This document shows positions 36,201 through 44,511 of a stretch of 64,000 nt of DNA, piece after piece. The notes beneath the pieces were generated by a model, which saw only the letters and a program-made list of their open reading frames with translations, was not told the DNA's origin and did not search any database. The first letter of the stretch is position 1. Each line of letters begins with the position of its first letter. The stretch is from positions 1 through 64,000 of the forward strand of contig JBBRKQ010000009.1 of assembly GCA_038231815.1 (NCBI GenBank). The letters are read 5' to 3'. Both the position numbers and the translations under genes were made by a program. This DNA comes from CAILKP01 sp038231815 (GTDB lineage: Bacteria; Planctomycetota; Phycisphaerae; Phycisphaerales; UBA1924).

Positions 36201-39200
36201 GATGGCCGTGCGAGTGATTGCCACTGACTGGGTGAGCTGAATACCGACTTGTGCGCACAAACCGTTGCCGTCCTCCGGTGGATCGGCAGCGCGAACAACG
36301 CCGCGGCCGATGTAACGTGGAAGGTGCCATCCACCGGTGATCTCCGTCGAGGGAGCCGGCAACTGAATGCTGTCCGGCGATTCCGGGCAGCAGTTGTAAC
36401 CGACTGAAGCGCAATTGGGTCCGTAAAGCTGGAACTCAAATTCCGGAGAGGGGACATCGCCAAGCACTGACTGGCCCTGAGCGTTGGTTAGCGAGACGCC
36501 GGTAGGCAGGAGAATCTTGAGCTTGATGTCGTTCTTGACACAGAGGTTGTACGGCGGGGTTTGGCACGAGCTGATCGAAGCCGAGAGCGAGGCTCCGCTT
36601 TCGATTGTCGCGCCTACACCGGCGGTGAACGTGTAGCCGGCGTACTGGCCACCCGTGACCGTGCCGGTCATGGTTGCCGAAAGCGAGCACGAGCCAAGCG
36701 GTGCAAGCTCAGCGCTTCCGGTGACACAGATTCTTGGTTCGCCGAATCCGCATTCGGTCTCGCCGCTTGCTGAGAGTGAGCCCGTGACCCGGAGCAACTC
36801 ACAGCCGGCCCGCGCCCGGAAGCTGACGGCTACCGGAACGCTGACGCCACCGACGTTGAAGTTGAGGTTGTAACTGCCCGGTAGAGCCAGATCGTTTCCT
36901 GGTGTGCTGAGTGTTATGGTCAGCGAGCCCGTAGCGTTGCCGCGGGCCTTGAGGGAGATGCCTCCATCCGGTCGGCAGCAGGTGCAGATTTGCCCTTCGC
37001 CGCTCACGGTGAAGCTGACGTCGGTATCAAGGCCCGGGAACGCGGACGTGACTGCGCTCACAAGCGTACCAATGTAACCGTTGAGATCCGCCTCAAAGCT
37101 GCGTGAGTAACACTGTTCTTGGAATGTGTTCGGATCACACTGCCGGCACTGTGGAGGGTTGGTGGTGGTAATTGGATACGTGAAGTTGCCGGAAGCGCCA
37201 AAGCCGCCGCCGCCACCGCCGCCGCCGTAGCCGCCCCAGCCGCCACCGCCACCCCAGCCACCCCAACCACCGCCGCTGCCACCGCCGCCGCCACCACCGC
37301 AGTCACCGGAAACGTTGATCACTGGGAACGGAATGGAATACAAGTTGCGACCGATGCACACCAATGCGTATCGAACGCCCGCGGTGATGGTGCATATGCC
37401 TTCCGGACCGCCCGGACCTTCAAGTTTCTCGATGGTGACCGGAATCGTTCGGCTCTGGTTGGGACCCAGTCGGCCGAACTGATTCACTAGTGGCGTCAGC
37501 CGCCATGTCGGATTGCTTTCGAAGTCAATCCCAACATCCTCCGCGGCGACGAGGCCGTGGTTGGTGATGGTCACATCAAGCTGACCACCCGATGGATAAT
37601 TCGCGAGGTCAATCAGCGGGGGGCTAATCGTAATCACGGGTGCGGGCACGAATGTTTCGTATACCGCCTCCAGCGTGATAATGGTTACTTCGGTGACGGT
37701 GGTGTTTTGTACAATCCAGTTGAAGCGAACGGCTTGGAACGGGATGAAGACGCGGAAGCTGGGGTCTCCATCTTCCTCAACGAGCACATTGGCTGAATAG
37801 TTGCCGTGACGCTCGGCCTCGACAGTAATGTTGTATAGCTGCTCGGGAATATCGGTGAAGGTAGCGGCCCGGACATCGCCACCTCCGCTGGGGCGGCTGG
37901 TGATGGACTGGAACAGCACATCTCCGGTTATTGAGTCACGCAGTTTGACAACGGCGTTGTCAACCATGGGGCCGCCGGTGGGGATGTACGCGCCTGTCGC
38001 GTCATAGAACGAGCGCTCATCTTCAACGCGAACGACGAGACTGGTCAGCCGCTGCGAGACAACGCGGAAGCTGTATGGGATGTTCACCCCGTATGTGCCC
38101 GCTGCATTTGCAACGGCAATCGTGCCGCTGGCGGTGCTCAGCGGCTGCGTCTCGGGCGGCGCGAGGCGTATTGTCAAGTCGATGCCGGCACCACCGGCCA
38201 GATCCGGGATTGAGCTGTTCGTCGCGGTTACCCATGCGATGCCGGGTAATTGCAGCGAGAGATTGGTTGCAGCGCCCGCACCGATGTTCTCTAGCCGGAA
38301 GCTAATCAGCGTCTGTCCGCCGCGGACAACCTGTGCCGTGAGCGATCCCGGCGTGACGACCAGCGTCGGCTGAAGTGGCCGTGCTTCAACGTTTACAAAG
38401 GCCGTCAGCACGTTACCCTGAGCGGTGGTGATGTTCACCTGCAACGAGCGACGGATGACAGCTCCCGTCGCCGCGGTGATGTTCAAATTGACCGACCCAG
38501 TCTGCCCGGCCAGAATCGTCGGTGCTGCCGTCAGCGATATTACAAGGTCGGACGAATCACCCGTCACGTTCGCCGTCACACCAGTAATCGCCAGATCGCA
38601 CGGATTCACCAGCGGGATGCTGATATTCTCCGGTGAGGCGGATTGAATCGTCGCGTAGAACGCCGACTGCGGCAGGTTCAGCGCGTACATTACAAACGAA
38701 TCGCGGGTGGTGTTGGGCACAGCGCCACGCGGGCCCGCCAGTACGGTGTAGATTCCACCCTCGGTCGGAACCGGGTTGAACGTCACCGTGTAGTTTCCCT
38801 GGATATCGGTAACGATCGGCAAGTCGCCTGGGCGGCGAATCTCGCGGTTTGTGCCCTGAACCTGCACACGCACTTCAACCGGGGTGCTCGGCACGATTGA
38901 GCCACCCGTGGTGCGGGCCTGGCCTGTGATCACAACCGGCGTGCCCGAAACGGCCGCGGTGATGTTGGCATCGGCTGTGACGGTGAACGTCTCTGCCAAG
39001 AACGTGCCGGCAGAGTTAAATACATTATCAGTCTCGCCCGCAGCTCCCTCATAGACAGAGTCTCCCCGGTCAACAAGAACCCGAATGCGGTACGTTCCGG
39101 CGACAGATGGGTACGAGAAACTCACCGTACGAGACCGCGTCTCACCCGCGGATAGCGTGCTTACCTGCGGCACTTCTGAAAGTATGACTTCGCCAACCGC

Positions 39201-42200
39201 ATCAGTCCTGACGGCGATGATTCGATCCGCCCATGCTGGTCCCGCCGGAACGGCCCCGATGTTTTGAACCGTGTAGGTGACAGAGCCGGTGGAGCCGATT
39301 AGGCCCGCCGCGATTGGTTGAACTGCGGTTGCCACCAGGTTGCCGCGCGTCGGCTGGGTGATAATGGTCGGTGCTGCCGCGGTGCGAATGTTGTTCGCTG
39401 GGGGACCCGATTCGATGTTCGTGTCCGTCGCGTCAGTGATGACCTTGAAGAGGTACTGACCTTCAAACCGGGTCGGAACCGTCAGCGACCGGGTCTGCGC
39501 AACGGTGCCGCTCGCTGGAATCTGCGGTGTCACCAGGAACGAATCGAGCAGCGTCTCGGCCCCGGTTGCAATTGACACAAGGTAGATGTTTTCGAGGAAC
39601 GAGCCGGTCGTGGCGGCTGCACCGATATTGGCGGTTGTGTATGTAATTGAGATCGTGCTATCTGCTACGGCAGTGGCTGGCACCGTCAGGTCCGTCACCG
39701 TGAGGTCTGGCCTGTTGACGACTGCCGGACCCGAAACATTGCAGTTGTCGGTCTCGACGCTCTCGAGAAGTTCGTTGCCGGCATCGACGCAGAGCTTGAG
39801 CACGTATCCGGTACCCAGATTTGGGATTGTGATGGTTGCATTCCGCATCACCGTTGTCAGCGGAGGAATCTCGGTCGTGTTGGTAAACAGTGCTAGCAGA
39901 GGTCCATCGGTCGTGCCATCGGGCGAAGCCACCACACGCTCAAGCCAACTTGATGGCGCCGTGGTTGCCACGGTTGAGGTATTGCGGACCTGCCACGAGA
40001 TGCTCACGCTTTGGCCAGGTGAGCCCGATGGGGGGGCAGCAATTGAAAGCGCCTGAAGGTTGGGTAAGGTCGGCCGGTTAATCGTCAGCGGGGGTGAAAC
40101 CGTGATGTTGTTGTTCTCTAGCCGCTCCTGGACCGCGGCACCTGCATCAACAACCGTAATGAGGTAGTACGTACCACTGGTCAGCGCGGCCGAGAGCGGT
40201 AGCGTGATCCCCACACTGCGATCCGCAAATGCTCCCGGAGCGAGTGGTCCTGTGCCGTCTACAAACGAAAGTGAAATGTCATCTGCTGATAACGTGGTGT
40301 CACGCGACAGCCAAATGCGGTCGGTCCAGGTTCCCGTTGCCGCGGCATCACCAATGTTGTACAGCGTGTACACAACTGTCGCAGCGCTGCCAAACACCGG
40401 TGTTGCTGTACTTAGTCCCACTTCGGTGGCTACCAGGTCAGGTCCGCTGGGCAGCGCCACCTGCGTGTTTGCTGCACAGGTGCGGTTATCGTTTTCCGCC
40501 CCCGGTTGTGGTTCAGAAACCGCGTTCGTCGCATCGGTGATGATGCAGATCGTCCGTGGGCCGGAGATATCGACTGGAAGCCGAACAATTTGGCTGCTGG
40601 TATACGAAATTGTTGGAGCTAGCGGCCCGTCGCGGCGGAAGTCGCCCAGCGGAACATCCGTTCCATCAGCGGGGTTACGCAGCACGACCCGGTCATACCA
40701 CACGCCCGTCGCGGCGGCCTGGCCGGTGTTGCGAACAGTCCACTGCACATCAATCGGTCGCCCCGCGATGCCGCTTACTGGTGCCGCAGCGCTGGCCACA
40801 ATCAGGTTCACCGAGTTGGTGGCCTGCATACGCACAACGCCGGATGCCCGTACGTTGTTGTTCTCATCGGGCTCAAGAACGCTGCCACCATTATCCGTGC
40901 GAACAACGATGTACCAATTGCCAGCGCCTGTAGGATTATCCGGTGTTGCTACCGAAAGTGTTCGAGAATAAGTCGCATTGACCGCCAGATTCAGTGGTCC
41001 CGCGGCCGTGGTCAGCGCCGTAGCGCCGGATAGGTTGGGCTGCGTGTTGATGAAGATTCCGTCAACATACGGACCCGCCGCGGCGGTGTCGCCACCGTTT
41101 GTGACAATAAACGAGATGTCGATCGGCTGCCCCCACGAGCCATCGGTCGGAGCGCTGACGGTGGTGACCGCGAGGTCGGCGGCGGGAGTCGGTGATAAAG
41201 ACATCACACCGGAGGCAACCGTGTTGTTTCCGTCGGAAGTCTCCGGGAGTTGGCTGAAGATATCAGCAATGACGATGATGCGGAACAACCCGGAGGTGAA
41301 TCGCACCGGCAGATTAAGCGAATACGAGCGAGTGACAGTTCCACCCGGAGCGATGTTGTTTCCGGTGAACGCGAAGTCGCCCAAATAGAGGTCATCACCC
41401 GACAAGGTGGCATCGGTAGAGAGGAACACGCGGTCCGACCAGGATCCGGTGGCGGCGCCACCACCAGTGTTGTTCAGCGGCATAGTTACCGTGATGGTGG
41501 TGCCAAAGGCTGCGGAAGTGGGAACAACCGGTGTGCCGGGCACCAGATCGGGCAGGTTAATTGAGAATGTTGTTGACGCCGAAGCAATAGCACCTGCACG
41601 ATCCTTGACGTTGAGCCAGATTGTGGTTCCCGTCGAATTGGCGAGGTTCAGGAAAGTGGCATACGAAACCGTTGGTGTAAGGCCTGTTGCGAAGGTAGAG
41701 CTGGAGCCGAAGTCCGCCGCGGCCGTGTAGCGGCGCGTGGCCCATTCAATCGTGAATTGCTCGCTAACGGGCAATAGTTGGTCAGGGTCGGTGATTGTGC
41801 CACCGAGTACGGCCTGACCGGCCGGAACGATCGGTCCAAATGGCCCGCTGGTGACCACGGTGGGTGCGGTGTTTTGGAAGCTGATTGTGGTTTGGTCGTT
41901 GGCGATGAGGTTGTCAAAGTCCGTTACCGATAGACGCAGCGGTACCGGGTTCGTCAGCGAGAGGCCTTTGGCCAGCGCTTGGGCAAGCGTGAAGGCTTGC
42001 TGGCCATTCGTTCGGGCTGCATCATCGCTGATGCCGTCGGCTCCAAGGTCCCACTGCACGGAGCGGATGCCCGCGAAGCCGGGCAAGGCGCCGTCCGGAT
42101 CATTGCTGCCAAGAGCCGAGGCCGTGAAGGACGTTACTGAAGACGAAAGCACGTATGGGCCGCCTGAGACAGCCACCGGTGCGATGAGATTGCCTTTGCG

Positions 42201-44405
42201 AAGCGCTACGCGAGTATTCGATGCGACCTGCCCGCCCGCCACGTTGGTTCCGCGGGTGCCGTCAATGTTCTCTACGCCCGCAACAACTTGGCCGGTAAAG
42301 GCCGCCGGTTGCATGGTTTGATAGCGGAATTCAATCGATCCATCGCCCTCAAACAACACCACCTGGAATGTGTTGGTCTCGGTGAACCCGAACTGTGGCA
42401 CGCCCGTCCATTGCACGATCAGCCGCCGCGTGGGCGAAGCCCCTAGCACCTGCCACTTGACGCTGCCGGCGCCGGGAACGCTGGGTGTTGCTGGATCAAG
42501 ATTCAGATTGCTCCAACGCGGCGCGATGATGTTGTTAGGGCGCCGGGTATCCGGCATAGTTCGCGGCAGAGGAAAGTCAAGATCATCCGCTCCGAAGCGG
42601 AGGTAACCGTTGGTCGAGACACCAATCTGGGTATACAACGCACCAAAGTACGTGAAGGCGAATCCGGGGGTGATTGTCGCGCCGCCGTCGTCGGCATTGC
42701 TGAACGTAACTGCGGTGCCGGAAGCAAAAATGTCCTCGAATGCGAAGGGAAGCACCGTGGCGACATAGCCCACCTCAGCGCAAGTTGTGTTATTACCTAG
42801 ATATGTGCCGCCCGCGGCCGCACAGTCAGCGGAAGTGACAAGCGTACAACCAGAACTGAAATCGCATCGGCCAACCGGGGTGGTGGCCAGTGACAGGATG
42901 TAGTTTGAGTCGCAGCGAACGCCCGAAAGGGCCGAAGGGGCGGCGAATGCAATAAAGCGCCCAGCTGGCAGCACAATCCTGATCACCGCATCGGTGCAGG
43001 ATGGAACACGTACATCGCCGAGGTTCAGATTAATTGTCGGTGTACAGGCGGTCCGGCCATCAATCAGCCCAAGCTGGAATGGGAACTCGCCCCGGCCGAT
43101 CAGCAGCACTTCGGCCGGCTGTGCAAGGGTGAATTCATACCAGTCCGTATCACGGAAGTCCTGACCGTTTCGGACGAAGGTCCCGGCTTTGCCGGCAATC
43201 GTCTGGCCGGCCGCAATCTGGGAGTAGCGGGGGGGGGTAGACAAGCAACCGGCGTTGAAGTTGTCGGCGTAGTTCGTGCCGCACGCCGGCTCGTTCTCGG
43301 CGATCGCTCCGACGGGAATGGTGATGGTGCAAGGAGTGCATGCGGGTGCATCGGTGCACGCCGCACCGCCGCGGACGAGGCGAAGATCAAACGTGCCGGT
43401 TGCGCCGCTGAACCCGGTGACCAAAATGTAGTAGGTGTTGCCTGCAAGTGTACAGAAGGTCACACGTGAGCCACCGTTGCCGCAGTCATCATCGTTGGCG
43501 GCGATGCACATTTGGCTATTGCCGCCGCAAGGGCCGCAGAATACGGAGATGCTGGTGTCAAAGGTGTTGGTTCCATCGCAGGTGGAGACAGTGATTGGTT
43601 TGCCATCACCAATGAACTTATACCATGCACCGGGGCCAACGGGGTTGCTGCCGCGGCAGGCATTCACCGTAACCACCGGGTTGCCCGTGTTGCTACCGCG
43701 GAGGGTGGTCGGAACGGTTGTAGTCACTGGCAGATCGAGCGAGGTGGCGCAGGTTGGCCCTGAAACCGGTGTGTTGCCGGACAGGTTAAAGGTGCCGCTG
43801 AAGACTGTCATACCCGGTCCGCCGCCGGAGTTCTGGTAATACAGGTAAAGCGTGTTTGTTCCGGCCTGGAGCAAACTGGAGAGGTTCTCGTAAACGAAGT
43901 ATCCGGGTGTGTTGGCCGTATAGCCGCTGGATGAGCCGGGGATCGGTTGACCGTTGAGATACAGCCCGACGTTGCCATTGCCGCCGAGTTGATCGTCCGT
44001 GGCGACACCGAATGCAAGCGTGGCGAGGACCGGGGCAAAGGAGAGATCAAAGTCAACCGCGTACAGCACGCGCGGTGAAGCACTTGTAGAGCCGGTATCG
44101 TTGATGTACAGCGCCGCCGGGTCGCTGGATAGGAACTGGAAATTACAGCAAGGATTGATAACCCTGGAGAACGGTGCCGTGCGGGCGCTGACGAAATCCT
44201 GGGCCGTGAGCACCCGCGTGTCATCAATGACAAACGCGCGCACGGTCGCATCCGGTGCCCCGGCCGCCCCGTTACCGCTTCGCAGTGTCGTGGTGGAAAA
44301 CTGAGCCAGCGAGACCTGAGTCAGGCTCGCAACCAGCATTGCGGCAAGCAGCACGGTGGTGCCCCGGCCGATGCGAGTTAGTATTGTGCGGAGTGTGGAG
44401 ATCAT
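33297..44405 (-). CDS. Giant secreted CARDB-repeat protein with two kinds of dockerin
   Basis: 3702 residues, one unbroken frame. Signal peptide TVLLAAMLVASLTQVSLA|QF. A PPC-like Cys-rich module follows (ACRGSNPVGPGAWYKF...NTFDTSISVFCGPC), then a nidogen-like beta region (YFGALYTQIGVSTNGYLRFG). About residues 930-1830 hold roughly eight or nine CARDB-type repeats, each with DL....... and TGTWTDRIWLS or SDG(N)NTV-like cores. Further beta domains follow, then a Gly/Trp-rich segment (about 2368-2405). A classical-looking dockerin sits at about 3265-3325 (GDATGDRQVNLADIS...CDINRDGVVDEADLALV), and two GC-dockerin halves end the protein (DGIVDGNDFIAFFNAY, DGIIDGDDFIAFINAYAAGC). Presumably a long extracellular adhesin or scaffold. 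CARDB has been proposed as an adhesion module. Confidence 0.9.
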   Translation of the reverse strand: MISTLRTILTRIGRGTTVLLAAMLVASLTQVSLAQFSTTTLRSGNGAAGAPDATVRAFVIDDTRVLTAQDFVSARTAPFSRVINPCCNFQFLSSDPAALYINDTGSTSASPRVLYAVDFDLSFAPVLATLAFGVATDDQLGGNGNVGLYLNGQPIPGSSSGYTANTPGYFVYENLSSLLQAGTNTLYLYYQNSGGGPGMTVFSGTFNLSGNTPVSGPTCATSLDLPVTTTVPTTLRGSNTGNPVVTVNACRGSNPVGPGAWYKFIGDGKPITVSTCDGTNTFDTSISVFCGPCGGNSQMCIAANDDDCGNGGSRVTFCTLAGNTYYILVTGFSGATGTFDLRLVRGGAACTDAPACTPCTITIPVGAIAENEPACGTNYADNFNAGCLSTPPRYSQIAAGQTIAGKAGTFVRNGQDFRDTDWYEFTLAQPAEVLLIGRGEFPFQLGLIDGRTACTPTINLNLGDVRVPSCTDAVIRIVLPAGRFIAFAAPSALSGVRCDSNYILSLATTPVGRCDFSSGCTLVTSADCAAAGGTYLGNNTTCAEVGYVATVLPFAFEDIFASGTAVTFSNADDGGATITPGFAFTYFGALYTQIGVSTNGYLRFGADDLDFPLPRTMPDTRRPNNIIAPRWSNLNLDPATPSVPGAGSVKWQVLGASPTRRLIVQWTGVPQFGFTETNTFQVVLFEGDGSIEFRYQTMQPAAFTGQVVAGVENIDGTRGTNVAGGQVASNTRVALRKGNLIAPVAVSGGPYVLSSSVTSFTASALGSNDPDGALPGFAGIRSVQWDLGADGISDDAARTNGQQAFTLAQALAKGLSLTNPVPLRLSVTDFDNLIANDQTTISFQNTAPTVVTSGPFGPIVPAGQAVLGGTITDPDQLLPVSEQFTIEWATRRYTAAADFGSSSTFATGLTPTVSYATFLNLANSTGTTIWLNVKDRAGAIASASTTFSINLPDLVPGTPVVPTSAAFGTTITVTMPLNNTGGGAATGSWSDRVFLSTDATLSGDDLYLGDFAFTGNNIAPGGTVTRSYSLNLPVRFTSGLFRIIVIADIFSQLPETSDGNNTVASGVMSLSPTPAADLAVTTVSAPTDGSWGQPIDISFIVTNGGDTAAAGPYVDGIFINTQPNLSGATALTTAAGPLNLAVNATYSRTLSVATPDNPTGAGNWYIVVRTDNGGSVLEPDENNNVRASGVVRMQATNSVNLIVASAAAPVSGIAGRPIDVQWTVRNTGQAAATGVWYDRVVLRNPADGTDVPLGDFRRDGPLAPTISYTSSQIVRLPVDISGPRTICIITDATNAVSEPQPGAENDNRTCAANTQVALPSGPDLVATEVGLSTATPVFGSAATVVYTLYNIGDAAATGTWTDRIWLSRDTTLSADDISLSFVDGTGPLAPGAFADRSVGITLPLSAALTSGTYYLITVVDAGAAVQERLENNNITVSPPLTINRPTLPNLQALSIAAPPSGSPGQSVSISWQVRNTSTVATTAPSSWLERVVASPDGTTDGPLLALFTNTTEIPPLTTVMRNATITIPNLGTGYVLKLCVDAGNELLESVETDNCNVSGPAVVNRPDLTVTDLTVPATAVADSTISITYTTANIGAAATTGSFLENIYLVSIATGAETLLDSFLVTPQIPASGTVAQTRSLTVPTRFEGQYLFKVITDATDTNIESGPPANNIRTAAAPTIITQPTRGNLVATAVQPIAAGLIGSTGSVTYTVQNIGAVPAGPAWADRIIAVRTDAVGEVILSEVPQVSTLSAGETRSRTVSFSYPSVAGTYRIRVLVDRGDSVYEGAAGETDNVFNSAGTFLAETFTVTADANITAAVSGTPVVITGQARTTGGSIVPSTPVEVRVQVQGTNREIRRPGDLPIVTDIQGNYTVTFNPVPTEGGIYTVLAGPRGAVPNTTRDSFVMYALNLPQSAFYATIQSASPENISIPLVNPCDLAITGVTANVTGDSSDLVISLTAAPTILAGQTGSVNLNITAATGAVIRRSLQVNITTAQGNVLTAFVNVEARPLQPTLVVTPGSLTAQVVRGGQTLISFRLENIGAGAATNLSLQLPGIAWVTATNSSIPDLAGGAGIDLTIRLAPPETQPLSTASGTIAVANAAGTYGVNIPYSFRVVSQRLTSLVVRVEDERSFYDATGAYIPTGGPMVDNAVVKLRDSITGDVLFQSITSRPSGGGDVRAATFTDIPEQLYNITVEAERHGNYSANVLVEEDGDPSFRVFIPFQAVRFNWIVQNTTVTEVTIITLEAVYETFVPAPVITISPPLIDLANYPSGGQLDVTITNHGLVAAEDVGIDFESNPTWRLTPLVNQFGRLGPNQSRTIPVTIEKLEGPGGPEGICTITAGVRYALVCIGRNLYSIPFPVINVSGDCGGGGGGGSGGGWGGWGGGGGWGGYGGGGGGGGFGASGNFTYPITTTNPPQCRQCDPNTFQEQCYSRSFEADLNGYIGTLVSAVTSAFPGLDTDVSFTVSGEGQICTCCRPDGGISLKARGNATGSLTITLSTPGNDLALPGSYNLNFNVGGVSVPVAVSFRARAGCELLRVTGSLSASGETECGFGEPRICVTGSAELAPLGSCSLSATMTGTVTGGQYAGYTFTAGVGATIESGASLSASISSCQTPPYNLCVKNDIKLKILLPTGVSLTNAQGQSVLGDVPSPEFEFQLYGPNCASVGYNCCPESPDSIQLPAPSTEITGGWHLPRYIGRGVVRAADPPEDGNGLCAQVGIQLTQSVAITRTAISCTLEIDNTLSTTPVENLRVELSVFDENGVDKTSLFGISTLPTLQGVTGVTGTGVVPSGRSGRASWIVLPTRDAAPQFEKRYFFGGYVSYVQSGAPRSFVLTPTGLTVRPDPRIQIKYFLQRDVYSDDPFTPELEPAEPFSLGIMLTNSGYGTAGNVNITSSQPRIVQNGRDLLIDFQIIGSQIGAQSIAPSLTMNFGDIPPQTTTVGRYILTTTLLGHFVDFTATFKRRDDYGIADDRVAIIDSVTTYNLIHCVRDQRPGADNLPDFLTDELSGLDDPSENPDVPVLRQLPDRVHLSDGTVRSVRSVLTATLTPQSADRYRMQLAAPTGFFYSNIADPYNATLRLTRVVRSDGRELALGYNFWQTDRVFRDRQQPLRDYRIHIFDNDGTGDYTFYFETPPASPLIESWSVAANHGTPPLAVSLPAVGDNDLSDPRIGGPQRLVFTSNSQLNPSSFSAGNISLVGRGVDGGIVDLSGVSFTTSLLPGGRGGVITFNSPLPRKVRYCVNLVAVTDGFGRFVSGQTRVQFSTLPGDATGDRQVNLADISTVRYRLGTVITNPNDLESARCDINRDGVVDEADLALVTAAAGIDMRWIADPCFGVLLGNGGDPTATQPPPALTYNELEPNNTYSNATRAYGMTYRDRITGNSQGGSVGSGPDSSDLFRISAANLPPGIYRHRLQLVAGGTDLFSTALLGRTQFGGVPGPFGSAVLQQLTPPISGLHYNQFYDFGGSGEIAYLLSGTAATTTDYFVTLKTEPVSPIPVGEYRSGAITISTAGQGHTTDTEIVLYNGEFFPVVGGRNDDAGGTSGNRSTISPLLGPGTYFLAISDANTADDQPSVLGDFAPSRPISDYRGVLVNSSTATNLPLNYSITSSDASNQIRAVKPERYGVYFAVFTVTGCVADLVGAGIPIPDGIVDGNDFIAFFNAYSSGDPLADVVGPGASGPPDGIIDGDDFIAFINAYAAGC
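37195..37305 (-). repeat. Gly/Trp low-complexity coding segment
   Basis: Simple GCC/ACC triplet-rich sequence encoding runs of Gly interrupted by Trp, Tyr, Ser and Phe (such as GGGWGGWGGGGGWGGYG). It separates the beta domains from a Cys-containing region (CRQCDPNTFQEQCYSR) of the giant protein and is probably a flexible linker. Triplet runs like this can vary in length between strains. Confidence 0.85.
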
Positions 44406-44511
44406 GGCTAGGTCTTTCAGCGGCCGCGGTCAGCCGGGCGGGAAGTGATATCAGTTGGCAAATCAGTTTCTGCGGTCAGCCCTATTGGGCGAGAAATCGT
44501 TTCTGGAGGGT

